Shown in pieces: positions 35,404 to 46,066 of a stretch of 64,000 nucleotides of DNA; positions within the stretch are counted from its first letter, which is position 1; each line of letters begins with the position of its first letter. A program made the position numbers and the translations under genes. Source of the DNA: an uncultured Desulfobacterales bacterium (GTDB lineage Bacteria; Desulfobacterota; Desulfobacteria; Desulfobacterales; JAHEIW01); NCBI GenBank assembly GCA_947259495.1, contig CAMYLV010000002.1:85922-149921 (forward strand). The letters are read 5' to 3'. The notes under the pieces are model-generated. The model had not been told where the DNA came from and did not search any database. It worked only from the letters and a program-made list of their open reading frames with translations.

Positions 35404-36798
35404 TCATCTATCCTCAGTTGCCCCCTGATTTCGAATTAGTTCTCTGACCAAATCTAAGGCTTCCTGCCGGGTCATCTCAGGTTTGGACAAGCGTTCTTCT
35501 TCCACGCGAGCTAAAATTTTTTTAAAAGTTGGAGAAGGCTTAAGCCCAAAGTCAGCAATTAGGTCATGGCCGGTTATCAGTTGCGCTCCGGATGCTCTGG
35601 GCTTGAAATCGTTTTCAAAATCAAGCATCAATTGGACTAGAAAAGTCATAAAAGCGGCGCTCTGCCGGCTGTGTTTTTTTGCTTTGCCCAGCGTATCAGC
35701 AGCGGCCATCACGAGGAGCGCAGGGATATACGTGCCGCATTTAATAAAAAATCGAGTCTTCGCCCGGGGAGCGGTATTTTGTTTCTGGTGTGCCGTATAA
35801 AGCTGTCGAGGGCGCGTGTGATGTCGCACCAGAAAACGAATGGCGTCGGTAAAGCGATTTGAGCATTTCAGCCGCCGGCAGATGCTTTCAGCCATCTGTG
35901 CACTTCGGTGCTCATGGCCGTAAAAATGAAGGATACCGTCACGATCAACGGTTTGCGTCGGTGGTTTTCCAATATCATGCACCAGAATGGAAAACTTGAG
36001 CAACGCAATTTGCGCTTTAGCGATGCGGCGGGCCAGTTGCGCGCCATCGACTGTCGCTAATTTTGGATTGGGCGTCAGTAACCTTTCCAAATGGTAAAAT
36101 GCATGCAGCGTATGCTCAAAAGCGTTGAACTGGTGATGCCGATTTTGGCGGCAGTTTCTTAAATCCGCAAGCTCGGGTAGAACTGCAAACAGCAGGCCAC
36201 TGTCCGCCATCTGGCAGAGGTAAGGGTGGGACCCAGGACATCCTATCATTTTAAAAAACTCATCGTTAACCCGTTCGCCGGCTGATTGCCGGATGAGGGC
36301 TGCATTTTCTTCGATTGCACCTCTCGTCTTTGATTCAATCTCAAACTCAAATTGTGCCGCGATTCGATACGCTCTGAGCAATCGGACAGGATCCCGCCTG
36401 AAAATACCCGCTGAAACCATACGAATGGTCCGGTGGTTCAAATCGCGCTGTGCCCCCATCGGATCGATTAATTGCTGAGATGACAGGTCGTAAGCCATGG
36501 CATTGATCGTGAAGTCCCTTGCCATCAGATCTTTTTCAATGGACGCTTCTTTTGCTCCGGCAATATCAATAATGGCCTTGTCGCTAACCACCCGGATGAT
36601 CTTCTGGCCGGATTTGCCGATTTCAACCAAACGACCATTAGTGTTGGTTTCGATCTGGCGCGCGAATCTAATTGGATTTCCAAGCACGGCAACATCATAG
36701 TCCACCGGATAACGGCCGCAAAGCATATCTCGGATCGAGCCGCCGACAAGGAATGCGCCGGCCGTTTTCGGAAAAATTTTAGTATCAATTTGAATCAT
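35404..36798 (-). CDS. CCA tRNA nucleotidyltransferase / poly(A) polymerase family with HD domain
   Basis: 464 aa from ATG 36798; an earlier start at 36852 is possible. The N-terminal nucleotidyltransferase head has FLVGGSIRDMLCGRYPVDYD with the DxD-type metal site; then RDFTINAMAYD and RRDPVRLLRAYRIAAQF are the class II family markers. An HD domain (about 260-330, VHDIGKP, HRSAQMAE) follows, which in many family members is a phosphohydrolase. It probably repairs or adds the tRNA 3' CCA. The C-terminal domain has GHDLIADFGLKPSPTFKKIL. It is alone on the minus strand. Confidence 0.9.
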   Translation of the reverse strand: MIQIDTKIFPKTAGAFLVGGSIRDMLCGRYPVDYDVAVLGNPIRFARQIETNTNGRLVEIGKSGQKIIRVVSDKAIIDIAGAKEASIEKDLMARDFTINAMAYDLSSQQLIDPMGAQRDLNHRTIRMVSAGIFRRDPVRLLRAYRIAAQFEFEIESKTRGAIEENAALIRQSAGERVNDEFFKMIGCPGSHPYLCQMADSGLLFAVLPELADLRNCRQNRHHQFNAFEHTLHAFYHLERLLTPNPKLATVDGAQLARRIAKAQIALLKFSILVHDIGKPPTQTVDRDGILHFYGHEHRSAQMAESICRRLKCSNRFTDAIRFLVRHHTRPRQLYTAHQKQNTAPRAKTRFFIKCGTYIPALLVMAAADTLGKAKKHSRQSAAFMTFLVQLMLDFENDFKPRASGAQLITGHDLIADFGLKPSPTFKKILARVEEERLSKPEMTRQEALDLVRELIRNQGATEDR

Positions 36799-36921
36799 TG
36801 TAGCTGTCCGATGTGAAACACAGAGTGGGGTTGCGCTCGGATTATATAACACAGTCTGAGCGGAATTTAAAAACGATCTGCGGGCGCTTGTGTTAAAGCG
36901 TCCAAAAATCGGACAAACTGC

Positions 36922-36948
36922 TTGACATGATTGCCATTATGATATAAT
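36922..36948 (+). promoter_or_regulatory. Promoter for rho leader
   Basis: TTGACA (36922-36927) and TATAAT (36943-36948) with TG one base before the -10; the 15 bp spacer is short, but an extended -10 can compensate. Confidence 0.5.
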
Positions 36949-37335
36949 TTTTAAAGTAGCTAATTTCAGGCATAACCCGCCAGATAGTGAGGATGTCTAA
37001 TTAGAATCTTCTAGTTTAAAGTCACTGTACACTCATAATCCTTCTTAAAAACCGACATGGATCCAGTCCATTAGCCTGCTGTGTAAGGACGCCTATTTTT
37101 AATCAAATGCGCAAAGTCGCCAAGTGTCACCGCCACTTATATGCTTTCTATCAAGGATAACCCGCCTTGTGCTTAATGATAATGCTAAAGCGTTGGAAAA
37201 CGTTTGTTGATAAAGCATTGAATATCGTTGCGTTGCGGCGATTGTCAACTGCAAAGGAATAACTGCGGTCTAGATCATTTTCGGCCAGCGGCAGAAAAGC
37301 CTGCCTGCATAATAACATAAAGGGGAAAAAGCTAG
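36949..37335 (+). other. Long rho leader, no gene seen
   Basis: About 385 bp between the promoter and rho. In many bacteria rho is autoregulated through a long leader that Rho terminates; the long leader here fits, but no specific structure was identified. Confidence 0.4.
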
Positions 37336-38583
37336 ATGAATATCGTAGAACTGAAAGAGAAGAATATTAGCGAACTCACGCAAATGGCAAAACAGTATAA
37401 AATTGATGGCGCTGCCGGCATGCGCAAACAGGAGCTGATGTTTGCCCTGCTTCAACACCAGATTGAAAAAAACGGTTTCATTTTTGGTGAAGGAACGCTG
37501 GAGATTTTACCCGACGGATTTGGCTTCCTCAGATCACCGGATTCCAATTATTTGCCAGGGCCGGATGATATTTACGTGTCGCCATCCCAGATTCGTCGAT
37601 TTAACCTGAGGACCGGCGATACGATTTCAGGTCAGATTCGCCAGCCCAAAGAATCGGAGCGCTATTTTGCGTTGCTGAAAGTCGAGGCCGTAAATTTTGA
37701 AGATCCGGAAGTTGCCCGCGATAAAATACTTTTTGATAATCTCAAACCGCTTTATCCGGATCGTAAGGTCAGTCTTGAAAACGATCCTGAGAACTACTCC
37801 ACCCGTATTATGGATATGATGATTCCCATTGGTTTTGGGCAGCGGGGCCTGATTGTTTCCCCGCCCCGATCCGGCAAAACAATGCTGTTGCAAAGTATTG
37901 CCAACGCCATTATCGCCAGTCACAAAGATGTGGTCCCTTTTGTGTTGCTGATCGATGAGCGGCCGGAAGAAGTTACCGACATGGAGCGCACGGTGGCTGC
38001 GGAAGTCATCAGTTCAACCTTTGATGAGCCTGCCGAACGACATGTTCAGGTAGCTGAGATGGTGATCGACAAAGCCAAGCGCCTGGTTGAACACAAAAAG
38101 GACGTGGTTATTCTGCTGGATAGCGTTACACGGTTAGCCCGTGCCTACAATTCAGTCGTACCGCCCAGCGGAAAGATTTTATCCGGTGGCGTGGACTCCA
38201 ATGCCCTTCAACGACCCAAGCGATTTTTCGGTGCTGCCCGAAATATAGAAGAGGGCGGCAGTTTAACGATCATTGCCACCGCACTGGTTGATACGGGCAG
38301 CCGGATGGATGATGTTATTTTTGAGGAATTTAAGGGCACCGGCAATGCCGAAATTCAGTTAGATCGCCGCCTGGCCGATAAACGGGTGTTTCCCTCATTT
38401 GACATCAAACGTTCCGGAACGCGCAAAGAGGAACTGCTTTTAAACGAGGAAATCTTGAATCGGGTGTGGATATTGCGCAAGCTGCTGACATCATTAAATA
38501 CGGTCGACAGTATGGAATTTTTACTGGATAAAATGCAGGGGACCAAAACCAATAAAGAATTTTTAGATTCAATGAATACGTAG
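37336..38583 (+). CDS. rho: Transcription termination factor Rho
   Basis: 415 aa. The N-terminal RNA-binding domain has [20 protein letters not shown]; the ATPase domain has [20 protein letters not shown] (P-loop), [13 protein letters not shown] and [15 protein letters not shown]; the Q/R loops [19 protein letters not shown] and the C-terminal region are intact. A hexameric RNA translocase that ends transcription. It is followed by rpmE, prfA and prmC in the common order. Confidence 0.98.
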   Translation: MNIVELKEKNISELTQMAKQYKIDGAAGMRKQELMFALLQHQIEKNGFIFGEGTLEILPDGFGFLRSPDSNYLPGPDDIYVSPSQIRRFNLRTGDTISGQIRQPKESERYFALLKVEAVNFEDPEVARDKILFDNLKPLYPDRKVSLENDPENYSTRIMDMMIPIGFGQRGLIVSPPRSGKTMLLQSIANAIIASHKDVVPFVLLIDERPEEVTDMERTVAAEVISSTFDEPAERHVQVAEMVIDKAKRLVEHKKDVVILLDSVTRLARAYNSVVPPSGKILSGGVDSNALQRPKRFFGAARNIEEGGSLTIIATALVDTGSRMDDVIFEEFKGTGNAEIQLDRRLADKRVFPSFDIKRSGTRKEELLLNEEILNRVWILRKLLTSLNTVDSMEFLLDKMQGTKTNKEFLDSMNT

Positions 38584-38770
38584 CCGCGATCTCAATATTA
38601 GTCGATCGTGCCCTGGGGCCTTCGTGCATTTTTGGGACCGGTTCTAATAATATCAAAATCTGGATCGCTGCTGGTGCAGCCCCAAATAAAAATTAAGGGT
38701 TGCCAAAGGACATTGATTCGGATATAAAGTTCTGCTTTTAAAATGATAAACCTCAGGGGGTTGAGATAAA

Positions 38771-38995
38771 ATGAAAACAGACATACATCCAGAGTATCAC
38801 CAAACCACCATTCAGTGCGCCTGTGGCAACGTTTTGGAGGTTGGATCCACCAAATCTGATATCCGGGTTGAGATATGCTCAAAGTGCCATCCGTTTTTTA
38901 CCGGCAAGCAAAAGCTGGTCGATACCGCCGGTCGCATCGAGCGCTTCCGCAAAAAATACGAAAAATTTCAACAAAAAAAAGAAAAGCCCAATTAG
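38771..38995 (+). CDS. rpmE: 50S ribosomal protein L31
   Basis: 74 aa. [20 protein letters not shown] and the [21 protein letters not shown] signature show the zinc-containing (C+) L31 with CxC and CxxC cysteines. GGGGG lies about 9 nt upstream. Confidence 0.97.
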   Translation: MKTDIHPEYHQTTIQCACGNVLEVGSTKSDIRVEICSKCHPFFTGKQKLVDTAGRIERFRKKYEKFQQKKEKPN

Positions 38996-39289
38996 CAGCC
39001 CCCGCCGGTAATGATGTTGCTAAGCTTACAGGCGCCCTATATTCGGACTTGTACCGGCTTAACCGCATCAAAAACACGCGCATGCCATGTCGGCCTGATG
39101 ACAGACTCGTCCACCGGCCGTTTCCCTCAAAAAATTCAACTGTTACTGAAAGAAGCCCGGTATACAAACGTTTTTTTCTACAACCCCTTATGCTGCACAT
39201 CCGTATTCCGGAACATTATTAGGGAAAACGGTATAACCGATCGGGAAATCATTTGCTGAAAGAATTACATTCTTTAGGATGGCGTTAAA
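38996..39289. other. rpmE-prfA spacer
   Basis: 294 bp. The ORF at 39011-39259 (82 aa) has no ribosome site and no motif, and overlapping frames are equally open. I do not call a gene. Some related genomes have a DUF1385 gene here; it is not seen. Confidence 0.5.
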
Positions 39290-40375
39290 ATGTTTGAAAA
39301 ACTAAAAGGGGTTGAAGAGAGATTCTTAGAAATTGAAAAGCGTCTGAGCGATCCGGAAATTGTAAAGGATCGGCAAGCGTATCAGACCCTTACGCGGGAG
39401 CACGCCGAGCTGAATAAAATTGTAGCGGTCTTTGATCAATACAAAAAAACGCTTGACGGTATTGAAGATAGTACGGAATTGTTGCACGATTCGGATCCGG
39501 ATATCAAAAGTTTGGCCCGCGAAGAGCTTGCGGATCTAAATCAGAACAAAGATCGGCTTGAAGCGGATCTTAAACGGCTGCTTTTGCCCAGGGACCCCAA
39601 CGATGATAAGAATGTGATCATTGAAATCCGGGCGGGCACCGGCGGCGAAGAAGCCGCTCTGTTTGCCGGCGATCTTTTTAGAATGTACGCGCGTTATGCC
39701 GAGACCCGCAACTGGAAGGTTGAAATCATGTCGCAACACCTGACCGGTGTCGGCGGCATCAAAGAAATTATTGCTCTGGTTCAGGGAAAAGGCGCTTACA
39801 GCGATTTCAAATTTGAAAGCGGCATTCATCGCGTTCAGCGAGTTCCGGCCACTGAAGCCCAGGGACGTATTCACACATCTGCGGTTACGGTGGCTGTTTT
39901 ACCGGAGGCAGAAGAGGTGGATGTGACAATTGACCCCTCCGAGCTTAAAATCGACGTCTATCGTTCCACGGGTCCGGGCGGCCAGAGTGTCAATACGACC
40001 GATTCGGCTGTCCGCATCACCCATTTGCCGACGGGTTTGGTGGTCACCTGCCAGGATGAAAAATCGCAACTAAAAAATAAAAATAAGGCTCTAAAAGTGT
40101 TGCGGTCGCGATTACTGGACCAAATCACTCAGGAACAGAATGCAAAACGATCCGAAGCCCGTAAAAATCAGGTGGGAAGCGGGGATCGCAGCGGCCGTAT
40201 CCGGACCTATAACTTTCCCCAGGGCAGGGTGACGGATCACCGCATCGGTCTGACCCTTTATAAACTGGAGGATATTCTGCAAGGGGGCATCAGTGAGCTC
40301 ATTAATGAATTGACAACTTATTTTCAGGCACAGGCCCTTCAAAATGCACAATCAAATCAAACCCCGACGCCCTGA
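39290..40375 (+). CDS. prfA: Peptide chain release factor 1
   Basis: 361 aa, full length. [20 protein letters not shown], then [20 protein letters not shown] with the catalytic GGQ, which hydrolyses the peptidyl-tRNA ester on UAA/UAG. AGGA lies 9 nt upstream. The 3' end overlaps prmC by 32 bp. Confidence 0.98.
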   Translation: MFEKLKGVEERFLEIEKRLSDPEIVKDRQAYQTLTREHAELNKIVAVFDQYKKTLDGIEDSTELLHDSDPDIKSLAREELADLNQNKDRLEADLKRLLLPRDPNDDKNVIIEIRAGTGGEEAALFAGDLFRMYARYAETRNWKVEIMSQHLTGVGGIKEIIALVQGKGAYSDFKFESGIHRVQRVPATEAQGRIHTSAVTVAVLPEAEEVDVTIDPSELKIDVYRSTGPGGQSVNTTDSAVRITHLPTGLVVTCQDEKSQLKNKNKALKVLRSRLLDQITQEQNAKRSEARKNQVGSGDRSGRIRTYNFPQGRVTDHRIGLTLYKLEDILQGGISELINELTTYFQAQALQNAQSNQTPTP

Positions 40376-41264
40376 ATGGACCATTAGCAAATTGCTGCAA
40401 TGGTCCGCGACTTACTTTAAAACGCACCACATCGACAGCCCGAGGGCCACGGCCGAAATCCTTTTGTCCCATGCGCTGGCGGCAGAACGCATCGATTTGT
40501 ACCTGCATTATGATCAACCCCTGAATACGGAAGAACTCAACCGGTTTAAAACCGTCATCAAGCGCCGCATAAACCGTGAGCCGGTGGCCTATATTCTGGG
40601 GCACAAAGAATTCTGGTCGCTGGATCTGGAAGTCACCCCGAATGTCCTGATACCCCGCCCGGAAACGGAATGTCTGGTTGAAAAAGCACTTGCAAACCTG
40701 ACCGCGGATTCAGATTCAGGGTCCAAACGCATTCTGGAGCTGGGGACCGGTTGCGGGGCCATCATTCTGGCGCTGGCATCCGAAAAAGCCCGGCATGCCT
40801 ATTGGGGGACCGATATTTCCAGAGCCGCGATCCAAGTTGCCCGGCGAAATTTTATTCGTCTGGGACTGGCCGCTAACATCTATTTTTTCGTCGCTGATTG
40901 GTTTGCGCCGTTTGCTGCCCGGGCGGGTTTGTTCGATTTGATCGTTTCCAATCCGCCGTATGTCAAATCAGAGGAACTAGAGCGGCTTCAACCGGAAATC
41001 CAGACCTATGAGCCCGCCGTTGCACTGGACGGATCAAAAGATGGTCTGCGATGTTTGCGCCGCATTATACAATCGGCCCATCTTTATCTGAAACCGGGCG
41101 GAGCGCTTATTTTAGAGATGGGGCATGATCAGAAAGAATCCTTAAAGTCAATAATTGACCGCTGCGGCCAATATCAAGAGGTCGTTTTTTATACGGACTA
41201 TAGCGGATATGATCGCATCGTGGCTATGCGGAAAAATGCGGAATTTTATACCGCTTTACTATAA
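40344..41264 (+). CDS. prmC: Release factor glutamine methyltransferase
   Basis: 306 aa. The SAM site is [18 protein letters not shown]; the catalytic signature is [13 protein letters not shown] (NPPY). The N-terminal substrate-binding domain has [19 protein letters not shown] and LIPRPETE. PrmC methylates the GGQ glutamine of release factors, and its overlap with prfA reflects that link. No other start is better. Confidence 0.97.
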   Translation: MHNQIKPRRPEWTISKLLQWSATYFKTHHIDSPRATAEILLSHALAAERIDLYLHYDQPLNTEELNRFKTVIKRRINREPVAYILGHKEFWSLDLEVTPNVLIPRPETECLVEKALANLTADSDSGSKRILELGTGCGAIILALASEKARHAYWGTDISRAAIQVARRNFIRLGLAANIYFFVADWFAPFAARAGLFDLIVSNPPYVKSEELERLQPEIQTYEPAVALDGSKDGLRCLRRIIQSAHLYLKPGGALILEMGHDQKESLKSIIDRCGQYQEVVFYTDYSGYDRIVAMRKNAEFYTALL

Positions 41265-41444
41265 AATACGGGTAAACGCCATATTTTAAAGAAAAAACTG
41301 TTGCGATGCCGAACATAATTTGCTATTTGAAATGGATTTTTAATCACACACGTTGCCGGGTCTGCTGCCCGGTGCTTTCATTGAAAGTTGGCGGCAGGGT
41401 GAACGGCGGCGGAGGAAAAACCAAATGATGAAGGGAGAAAGAAA

Positions 41445-42380
41445 ATGGCTTATGTCACCATGAAAGAGTTGCTGGAGGCCGGCGTTCACTTTGGCCATCA
41501 GACCAAACGCTGGAATCCCAAAATGAAACCCTATATTTTTGGGGCCCGAAACGGAATTTACATCATTGATCTTCAGAAAACCGTTTCGATGTTCAAAACC
41601 GCTTTTAGTTTTATTCAAGCAACGGTAGCTGAGGGCAAATCAGTCCTTTTTGTAGGCACTAAAAAACAGGCCCGCGAATCCATTTATGAGGAGGCCAATC
41701 GCTGTGAAATGTTTTACGTTCACAATCGTTGGCTGGGCGGCATGCTGACGAATTTCCAGACGATCCGGCAGAGTATTGATCGATTGAATTATCTTAACGA
41801 TATCCAGAATGATGGCTCCATCAACCTGTTTCCCAAAAAAGAGCGACTAAAATTGGCCAAAGAGCGGGTAAAGCTTGATAATAACCTTGGCGGGATTCGG
41901 ACCATGAATGATTTGCCCGGGGCAATTTTTGTCGTAGACCCGAAAAATGAGATGATTGCGGTTCTGGAGGGCAAACGGCTGAATATTCCTATCGTAGCGA
42001 TTGTTGATACCAATTGTGATCCCGACGAGATTGATTATATTATACCGGGCAACGATGATGCGATTCGCGCGATTCGACTGTTAACCTCCAGAGTTGCCGA
42101 TGCCTGCATCGCCGGTAAAGCGGCCTACGAAGAAAAAATGCAGGCCGAAGTCGACAAGGAAGGTGAAGACGAAACTGAGATTACAGCTGCCAGCGCCGAA
42201 TTGAAACCGGGCGAGCGCAAAGTTATCTCCGATGGGACAAAGGGTCCGGTGGTCGAAATCATTCGCAAGACAGAGGACGATCAACCTTCTGAAACTGATG
42301 AGGCGGAGGCGGTCGTCAATGAAGATTCGGAAACAGAAAAACCCAAAGATCGAACGGACGCAGAAGTAGCAGGAGATTAA
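41445..42380 (+). CDS. rpsB: 30S ribosomal protein S2, C-terminally extended
   Basis: 311 aa. [52 protein letters not shown] and [20 protein letters not shown] are S2 landmarks. The canonical protein ends near residue 240; here about 70 extra residues ([34 protein letters not shown]) form a very acidic, probably disordered tail. A GGGAG ribosome site is present. The preceding 180 bp may be an autoregulatory leader. Confidence 0.97.
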   Translation: MAYVTMKELLEAGVHFGHQTKRWNPKMKPYIFGARNGIYIIDLQKTVSMFKTAFSFIQATVAEGKSVLFVGTKKQARESIYEEANRCEMFYVHNRWLGGMLTNFQTIRQSIDRLNYLNDIQNDGSINLFPKKERLKLAKERVKLDNNLGGIRTMNDLPGAIFVVDPKNEMIAVLEGKRLNIPIVAIVDTNCDPDEIDYIIPGNDDAIRAIRLLTSRVADACIAGKAAYEEKMQAEVDKEGEDETEITAASAELKPGERKVISDGTKGPVVEIIRKTEDDQPSETDEAEAVVNEDSETEKPKDRTDAEVAGD

Positions 42381-42382
42381 AA

Positions 42383-42982
42383 ATGGCAAAGATCAGCGCG
42401 GGAATGGTAAAAGAGCTTCGGGAAAAAACTGGAGCCGGAATGATGGATTGTAAAAACGCCTTGTCTGAAGTCAACGGCGACATCGAAAATGCGATTGCAT
42501 TTTTAAGGAAAAAGGGTCTGGCCACCGCTCAAAAAAGAGCCGGTCGCGCCCTAAACGAGGGAATCATTCAATCCTATATCCACATGACCGGAAAGCTGGG
42601 TGTTTTGATTGAAGTCAACTGCGAGACCGATTTTGTGGCAAAAAATGAGGATTTTCAAGAATTTGCCAAAAATATTGCCATGCATATTGCTGCCAGCAAT
42701 CCCCTGGGTATTACGCCTGAAGATGTCCCTGAAAACCTCATTGAAAAAGAAAAAGAAATTTATCGGGCCCAGGCCCTTGAAATGGGAAAACCGGAGAACG
42801 TCATCGATAAAATTGTTGAGGGTAAGCTTAAAAAATTTTATGAGGAGAGCTGTCTACTGAATCAGCCTTATGTGCGTGACACCAATATATCCATTGCTGA
42901 TCTGCTCAATGCCTTAATTGCCAAAATTGGTGAAAACATTTCTATCAAACGATTTATCCGCTATCAGATAGGAGAATCCTAA
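42383..42982 (+). CDS. tsf: Elongation factor Ts (short form)
   Basis: 199 aa. GMVKELREKTGAGMMDCKNA is the conserved start and LIEVNCETDFVAKNEDFQEF the second signature. It exchanges GDP for GTP on EF-Tu. It is shorter than the E. coli protein (283 aa) and resembles short forms such as that of Thermus, lacking much of the second core subdomain. Confidence 0.97.
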   Translation: MAKISAGMVKELREKTGAGMMDCKNALSEVNGDIENAIAFLRKKGLATAQKRAGRALNEGIIQSYIHMTGKLGVLIEVNCETDFVAKNEDFQEFAKNIAMHIAASNPLGITPEDVPENLIEKEKEIYRAQALEMGKPENVIDKIVEGKLKKFYEESCLLNQPYVRDTNISIADLLNALIAKIGENISIKRFIRYQIGES

Positions 42983-42985
42983 ATC

Positions 42986-43699
42986 GTGAGCCGACCATTA
43001 TACAAGCGCATAACCCTTAAACTAAGTGGTGAGGCGCTTATGGGAGACGATGATTTTGGCATCAGCCCGGATATGTTGATATATGTGGCCCAGGAGATTA
43101 AGTCTATCGTCGATCTGGGGGTGCAAATCGGTATTATTGTAGGAGGCGGCAACTTTTTCAGGGGTGTTGCCGCAACCGCCTACGGTATGGAGAGAGCTTC
43201 CGCAGATCACATGGGAATGCTGGCGACGGTCATCAACAGCCTGGCGTTGCAGAATGCCCTGGAGAAAAACGATCTCGAAACCCGTGTTCAAACTGCTATC
43301 TCCATGCATGAAGTTGCCGAGCCGTATATCCTTCGACGGGCGATCCGTCACCTGGAAAGGGGGCGGGTCGTTATCTTCGGCGCCGGGACCGGTAATCCGT
43401 ATTTTACGACCGATACGGCTGCCGTGCTGCGGGCCCAGGAGATTCATGCCGAGATTCTGCTCAAAGCCACCAAGGTAGACGGGCTGTATGATTCGGATCC
43501 GGTTGTCAACAAAGACGCCCGGATTATAAAAAAAACAAGCTACATGGAGGTTCTTGAAAAACAGCTCAGGGTAATGGATATGACCGCGATATCACTGGCC
43601 ATGGATAACCAGTTGCCGTTGGCTGTATTTAAACTCAAAACCAAAGGCAATATCAAAGCGGTTGTTTGTGGCGAAGATATTGGCACGCACATTTCTTAA
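42986..43699 (+). CDS. pyrH: UMP kinase
   Basis: 237 aa amino-acid-kinase-fold enzyme. [53 protein letters not shown] and [14 protein letters not shown] are typical. It phosphorylates UMP. The start is a GTG at 42986 with AGGAG upstream. Confidence 0.97.
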   Translation: MSRPLYKRITLKLSGEALMGDDDFGISPDMLIYVAQEIKSIVDLGVQIGIIVGGGNFFRGVAATAYGMERASADHMGMLATVINSLALQNALEKNDLETRVQTAISMHEVAEPYILRRAIRHLERGRVVIFGAGTGNPYFTTDTAAVLRAQEIHAEILLKATKVDGLYDSDPVVNKDARIIKKTSYMEVLEKQLRVMDMTAISLAMDNQLPLAVFKLKTKGNIKAVVCGEDIGTHIS

Positions 43700-43820
43700 A
43701 GCCTTCAGGCCGCACGGTCTGCCGACCTTCCGGCACAATTGGGTTGATGAGATCTTCAAATTCTTGATATAATATAACGTTACCCAACAATTGCCCTTCA
43801 GACATAATCAAGGAATAGTC

Positions 43821-44378
43821 ATGATTGATGATATCTATCAAGAAACCACAGACAGTATGGGCAAGTCGGTCGAGGCGCTCAACCGGGAACTAAAACGGGT
43901 TCGCACGGGGCGTGCCTCTTTATCGATTCTTGACGGAATAAAAGTCGACTATTACGGTACCTTGACGCCGCTCAATCAGATGGCGACGCTTGCCGTACCC
44001 GAAAGCCGTTTGATAACGATCCAACCGTGGGATGTATCCGTGATCAAAGATATTGAAAAGGCGCTTTTAAAATCCGACCTGGGGCTTACCCCTGCCAATG
44101 ACGGTAAGATTATACGCATCTCCATACCACCCCTTACCGAAGAGCGTCGCAAGGAACTGGTCAAGGTGGTGCATAAAATGTGTGAGGACTACAAGGTTTC
44201 GATTCGTAACATCCGGCGCGACTCAAATGAATTGCTCAAAAGCCTGAAAAAAGATGGTGATCTATCAGAGGATGACGCCTTCAAGTCCCAGGATGAGGTT
44301 CAAAAAATAACCGATGAGCACATCAAGCTCATCGACGAATGTTGTCAAGAAAAAGAGAAAGAAATCCTTGAATTCTAG
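43821..44378 (+). CDS. frr: Ribosome recycling factor
   Basis: 185 aa from ATG 43821 (AGGA 7 nt upstream), exactly the usual family length; an earlier ATG at 43791 adds 10 residues. LKRVRTGRASLSILDGIKVD, LNQMATLAVPESRLITIQPW and RRDSNELLKSLKKDGDLSED are hallmarks. It splits post-termination ribosomes with EF-G. Confidence 0.97.
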   Translation: MIDDIYQETTDSMGKSVEALNRELKRVRTGRASLSILDGIKVDYYGTLTPLNQMATLAVPESRLITIQPWDVSVIKDIEKALLKSDLGLTPANDGKIIRISIPPLTEERRKELVKVVHKMCEDYKVSIRNIRRDSNELLKSLKKDGDLSEDDAFKSQDEVQKITDEHIKLIDECCQEKEKEILEF

Positions 44379-45111
44379 TTCCTCCTCCCAAAACTCCGAA
44401 GATCTTGATAAAACGAAGCTGCCCGCCCATGTCGCCATCATCATGGATGGCAATGGAAGATGGGCGAAAAAGCATCTTTTGTCCCGTATTAAGGGACATG
44501 AAAAGGGGGCAGAAGCGGTACGAACGGTTGTGCGTGCCTGCCGTGAACTCGGAATTGCTTATCTGACGCTTTACGCCTTTTCGACCGAAAACTGGCAACG
44601 GCCTCAGAAAGAGGTTGCGGCCCTCATGACCCTCCTGACAAAATTCTTAAAATCCGAACAGAAGGAACTCGCTGCCAAGGACATCCGCCTGGCGGCAATC
44701 GGTCAAATAGAGCGGCTGCCGGCCAATGTTCAACAGGTGCTGCACGAGACCATGGAGTTAACCCGGAGCAATTCTGCCCTCCAGTTGAATTTGGCGTTGA
44801 GTTACGGCAGTCGGACGGAAATTGTTCGCATGGCCCGGCAGATTGCCAAAGAAGCGAAAAGCGAACAACTCGATCCGGATGATATTAATGCAGAAATCGT
44901 AGCTTCCCATCTGTACACAAAAGACATGCCGGATCCGGACCTTCTGATTCGGACCAGCGGGGAGATGCGCATCAGCAATTTTTTACTGTGGCAGATTGCC
45001 TATGCTGAAATCTATGTCACCCCGACCTACTGGCCTGATTTCGGCAAAGATGAGTTTGTCGAGATCCTGAAAAACTATCAGCAGCGCGAGCGCCGCTTCG
45101 GCCAAGTTTAG
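44368..45111 (+). CDS. uppS: Undecaprenyl diphosphate synthase
   Basis: 247 aa from the TTG at 44368, overlapping frr by 11 bp. An ATG at 44314 is possible but would overlap by 65 bp and has no ribosome site. HVAIIMDGNGRWAKKHLL is the catalytic motif; AFSTENWQRPQKEV, and DLLIRTSGEMRISNFLLWQI complete the cis-prenyltransferase signature. It makes the C55 carrier for peptidoglycan and O-antigen/capsule. Start position is uncertain. Confidence 0.93.
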   Translation: MNSSSSSQNSEDLDKTKLPAHVAIIMDGNGRWAKKHLLSRIKGHEKGAEAVRTVVRACRELGIAYLTLYAFSTENWQRPQKEVAALMTLLTKFLKSEQKELAAKDIRLAAIGQIERLPANVQQVLHETMELTRSNSALQLNLALSYGSRTEIVRMARQIAKEAKSEQLDPDDINAEIVASHLYTKDMPDPDLLIRTSGEMRISNFLLWQIAYAEIYVTPTYWPDFGKDEFVEILKNYQQRERRFGQV

Positions 45112-45171
45112 CTGCCGTTTTGCATGATCAAAAAGACCTTTCGGCGACGAAAGGGCAAAAGAGCTGCCGGA

Positions 45172-45978
45172 ATGCACCTTAAGCGTTGGATTACAGGCTT
45201 AATTGCTCTGCCAATTCTAATTTTCCTGGTATACAAAGGCGGGGTGGCTTTCGCTTTGCTTGTCAGTGCCGCTAGTGTGGTGGCATTATGGGAATATTAC
45301 CGCATTGTCCTGGACCCCGCACTTGCGGCGGTTTCCAGCATCATCTTGGGGTGGGGCTACTTGCTGGGCGTTGCCATCGTGTGGGCGGCTCACTGGGGGG
45401 GGCCGGATCTTATTCTGAGTCTGGTGGCTCTAAATCTTCTGGTGGTTGCCCTGATTTCGATGTTTCACTTTAAAGCGGATCCCGCAGTTTTAAAAGTGAC
45501 TGTCCGTCAGCTTCAGGGCACGATCTACATACCGGTCCTGCTTTCTTTTTTGATTCTTATCCGGGCGAATGATTCCGGCATGACCTGGATTTTTTTAATA
45601 ATGGCTATTATTTTTGCCGGTGATACCAGTGCTTACTACGTCGGGTCCTATTGGGGCAAACGCAAATTAAACCCGGCGATCAGTCCGGGAAAAACCATCG
45701 AGGGATCTGTGGGCGGGGTGGCTGCCAACCTGGCTGTTGGGGCCATCGGGAAAGCTCTATTTCTTCCCGGCCTGCCCTGGAGTATGAGTATTTTGTTTTT
45801 TCTGGCGATCGGTGTGGCGGGTCAAATAGGAGACCTGTTTGAGTCGGAGATGAAGCGATTTTCAGGGATCAAGGATTCCAGCAGCATATTGCCCGGTCAT
45901 GGGGGCATTCTGGATCGCATTGATGCCCTTTTATTTGCATCCCCGGTGGCATATATTTTTATCAGATTTATATTTTAA
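45172..45978 (+). CDS. cdsA: Phosphatidate cytidylyltransferase
   Basis: 268 aa from ATG 45172; an ATG at 45124 adds 16 residues. Several membrane helices (ITGLIALPILIFLVYKGG, VVALWEYYRIVL, LLVVALISMFHF) and the signature MKRFSGIKDSSSILPGHGGILDRIDALLF-region show CdsA, which makes CDP-diacylglycerol in the inner membrane. Confidence 0.95.
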   Translation: MHLKRWITGLIALPILIFLVYKGGVAFALLVSAASVVALWEYYRIVLDPALAAVSSIILGWGYLLGVAIVWAAHWGGPDLILSLVALNLLVVALISMFHFKADPAVLKVTVRQLQGTIYIPVLLSFLILIRANDSGMTWIFLIMAIIFAGDTSAYYVGSYWGKRKLNPAISPGKTIEGSVGGVAANLAVGAIGKALFLPGLPWSMSILFFLAIGVAGQIGDLFESEMKRFSGIKDSSSILPGHGGILDRIDALLFASPVAYIFIRFIF

Positions 45979-46066
45979 GAGGGCACATTAAATATTACAT
46001 GCGAAACGATTGCCGAATATCAAATGGTAAATATAAATATCGAATGTCGAACATAGATAGAATTAG

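Noticed and set aside
39011-39259. 82 aa ORF between rpmE and prfA
   Set aside because: No ribosome site, no family motif, other frames equally open.
41265-41444. Known rpsB leader RNA
   Set aside because: The 180 bp leader is the right place, but I could not find a specific conserved structure.
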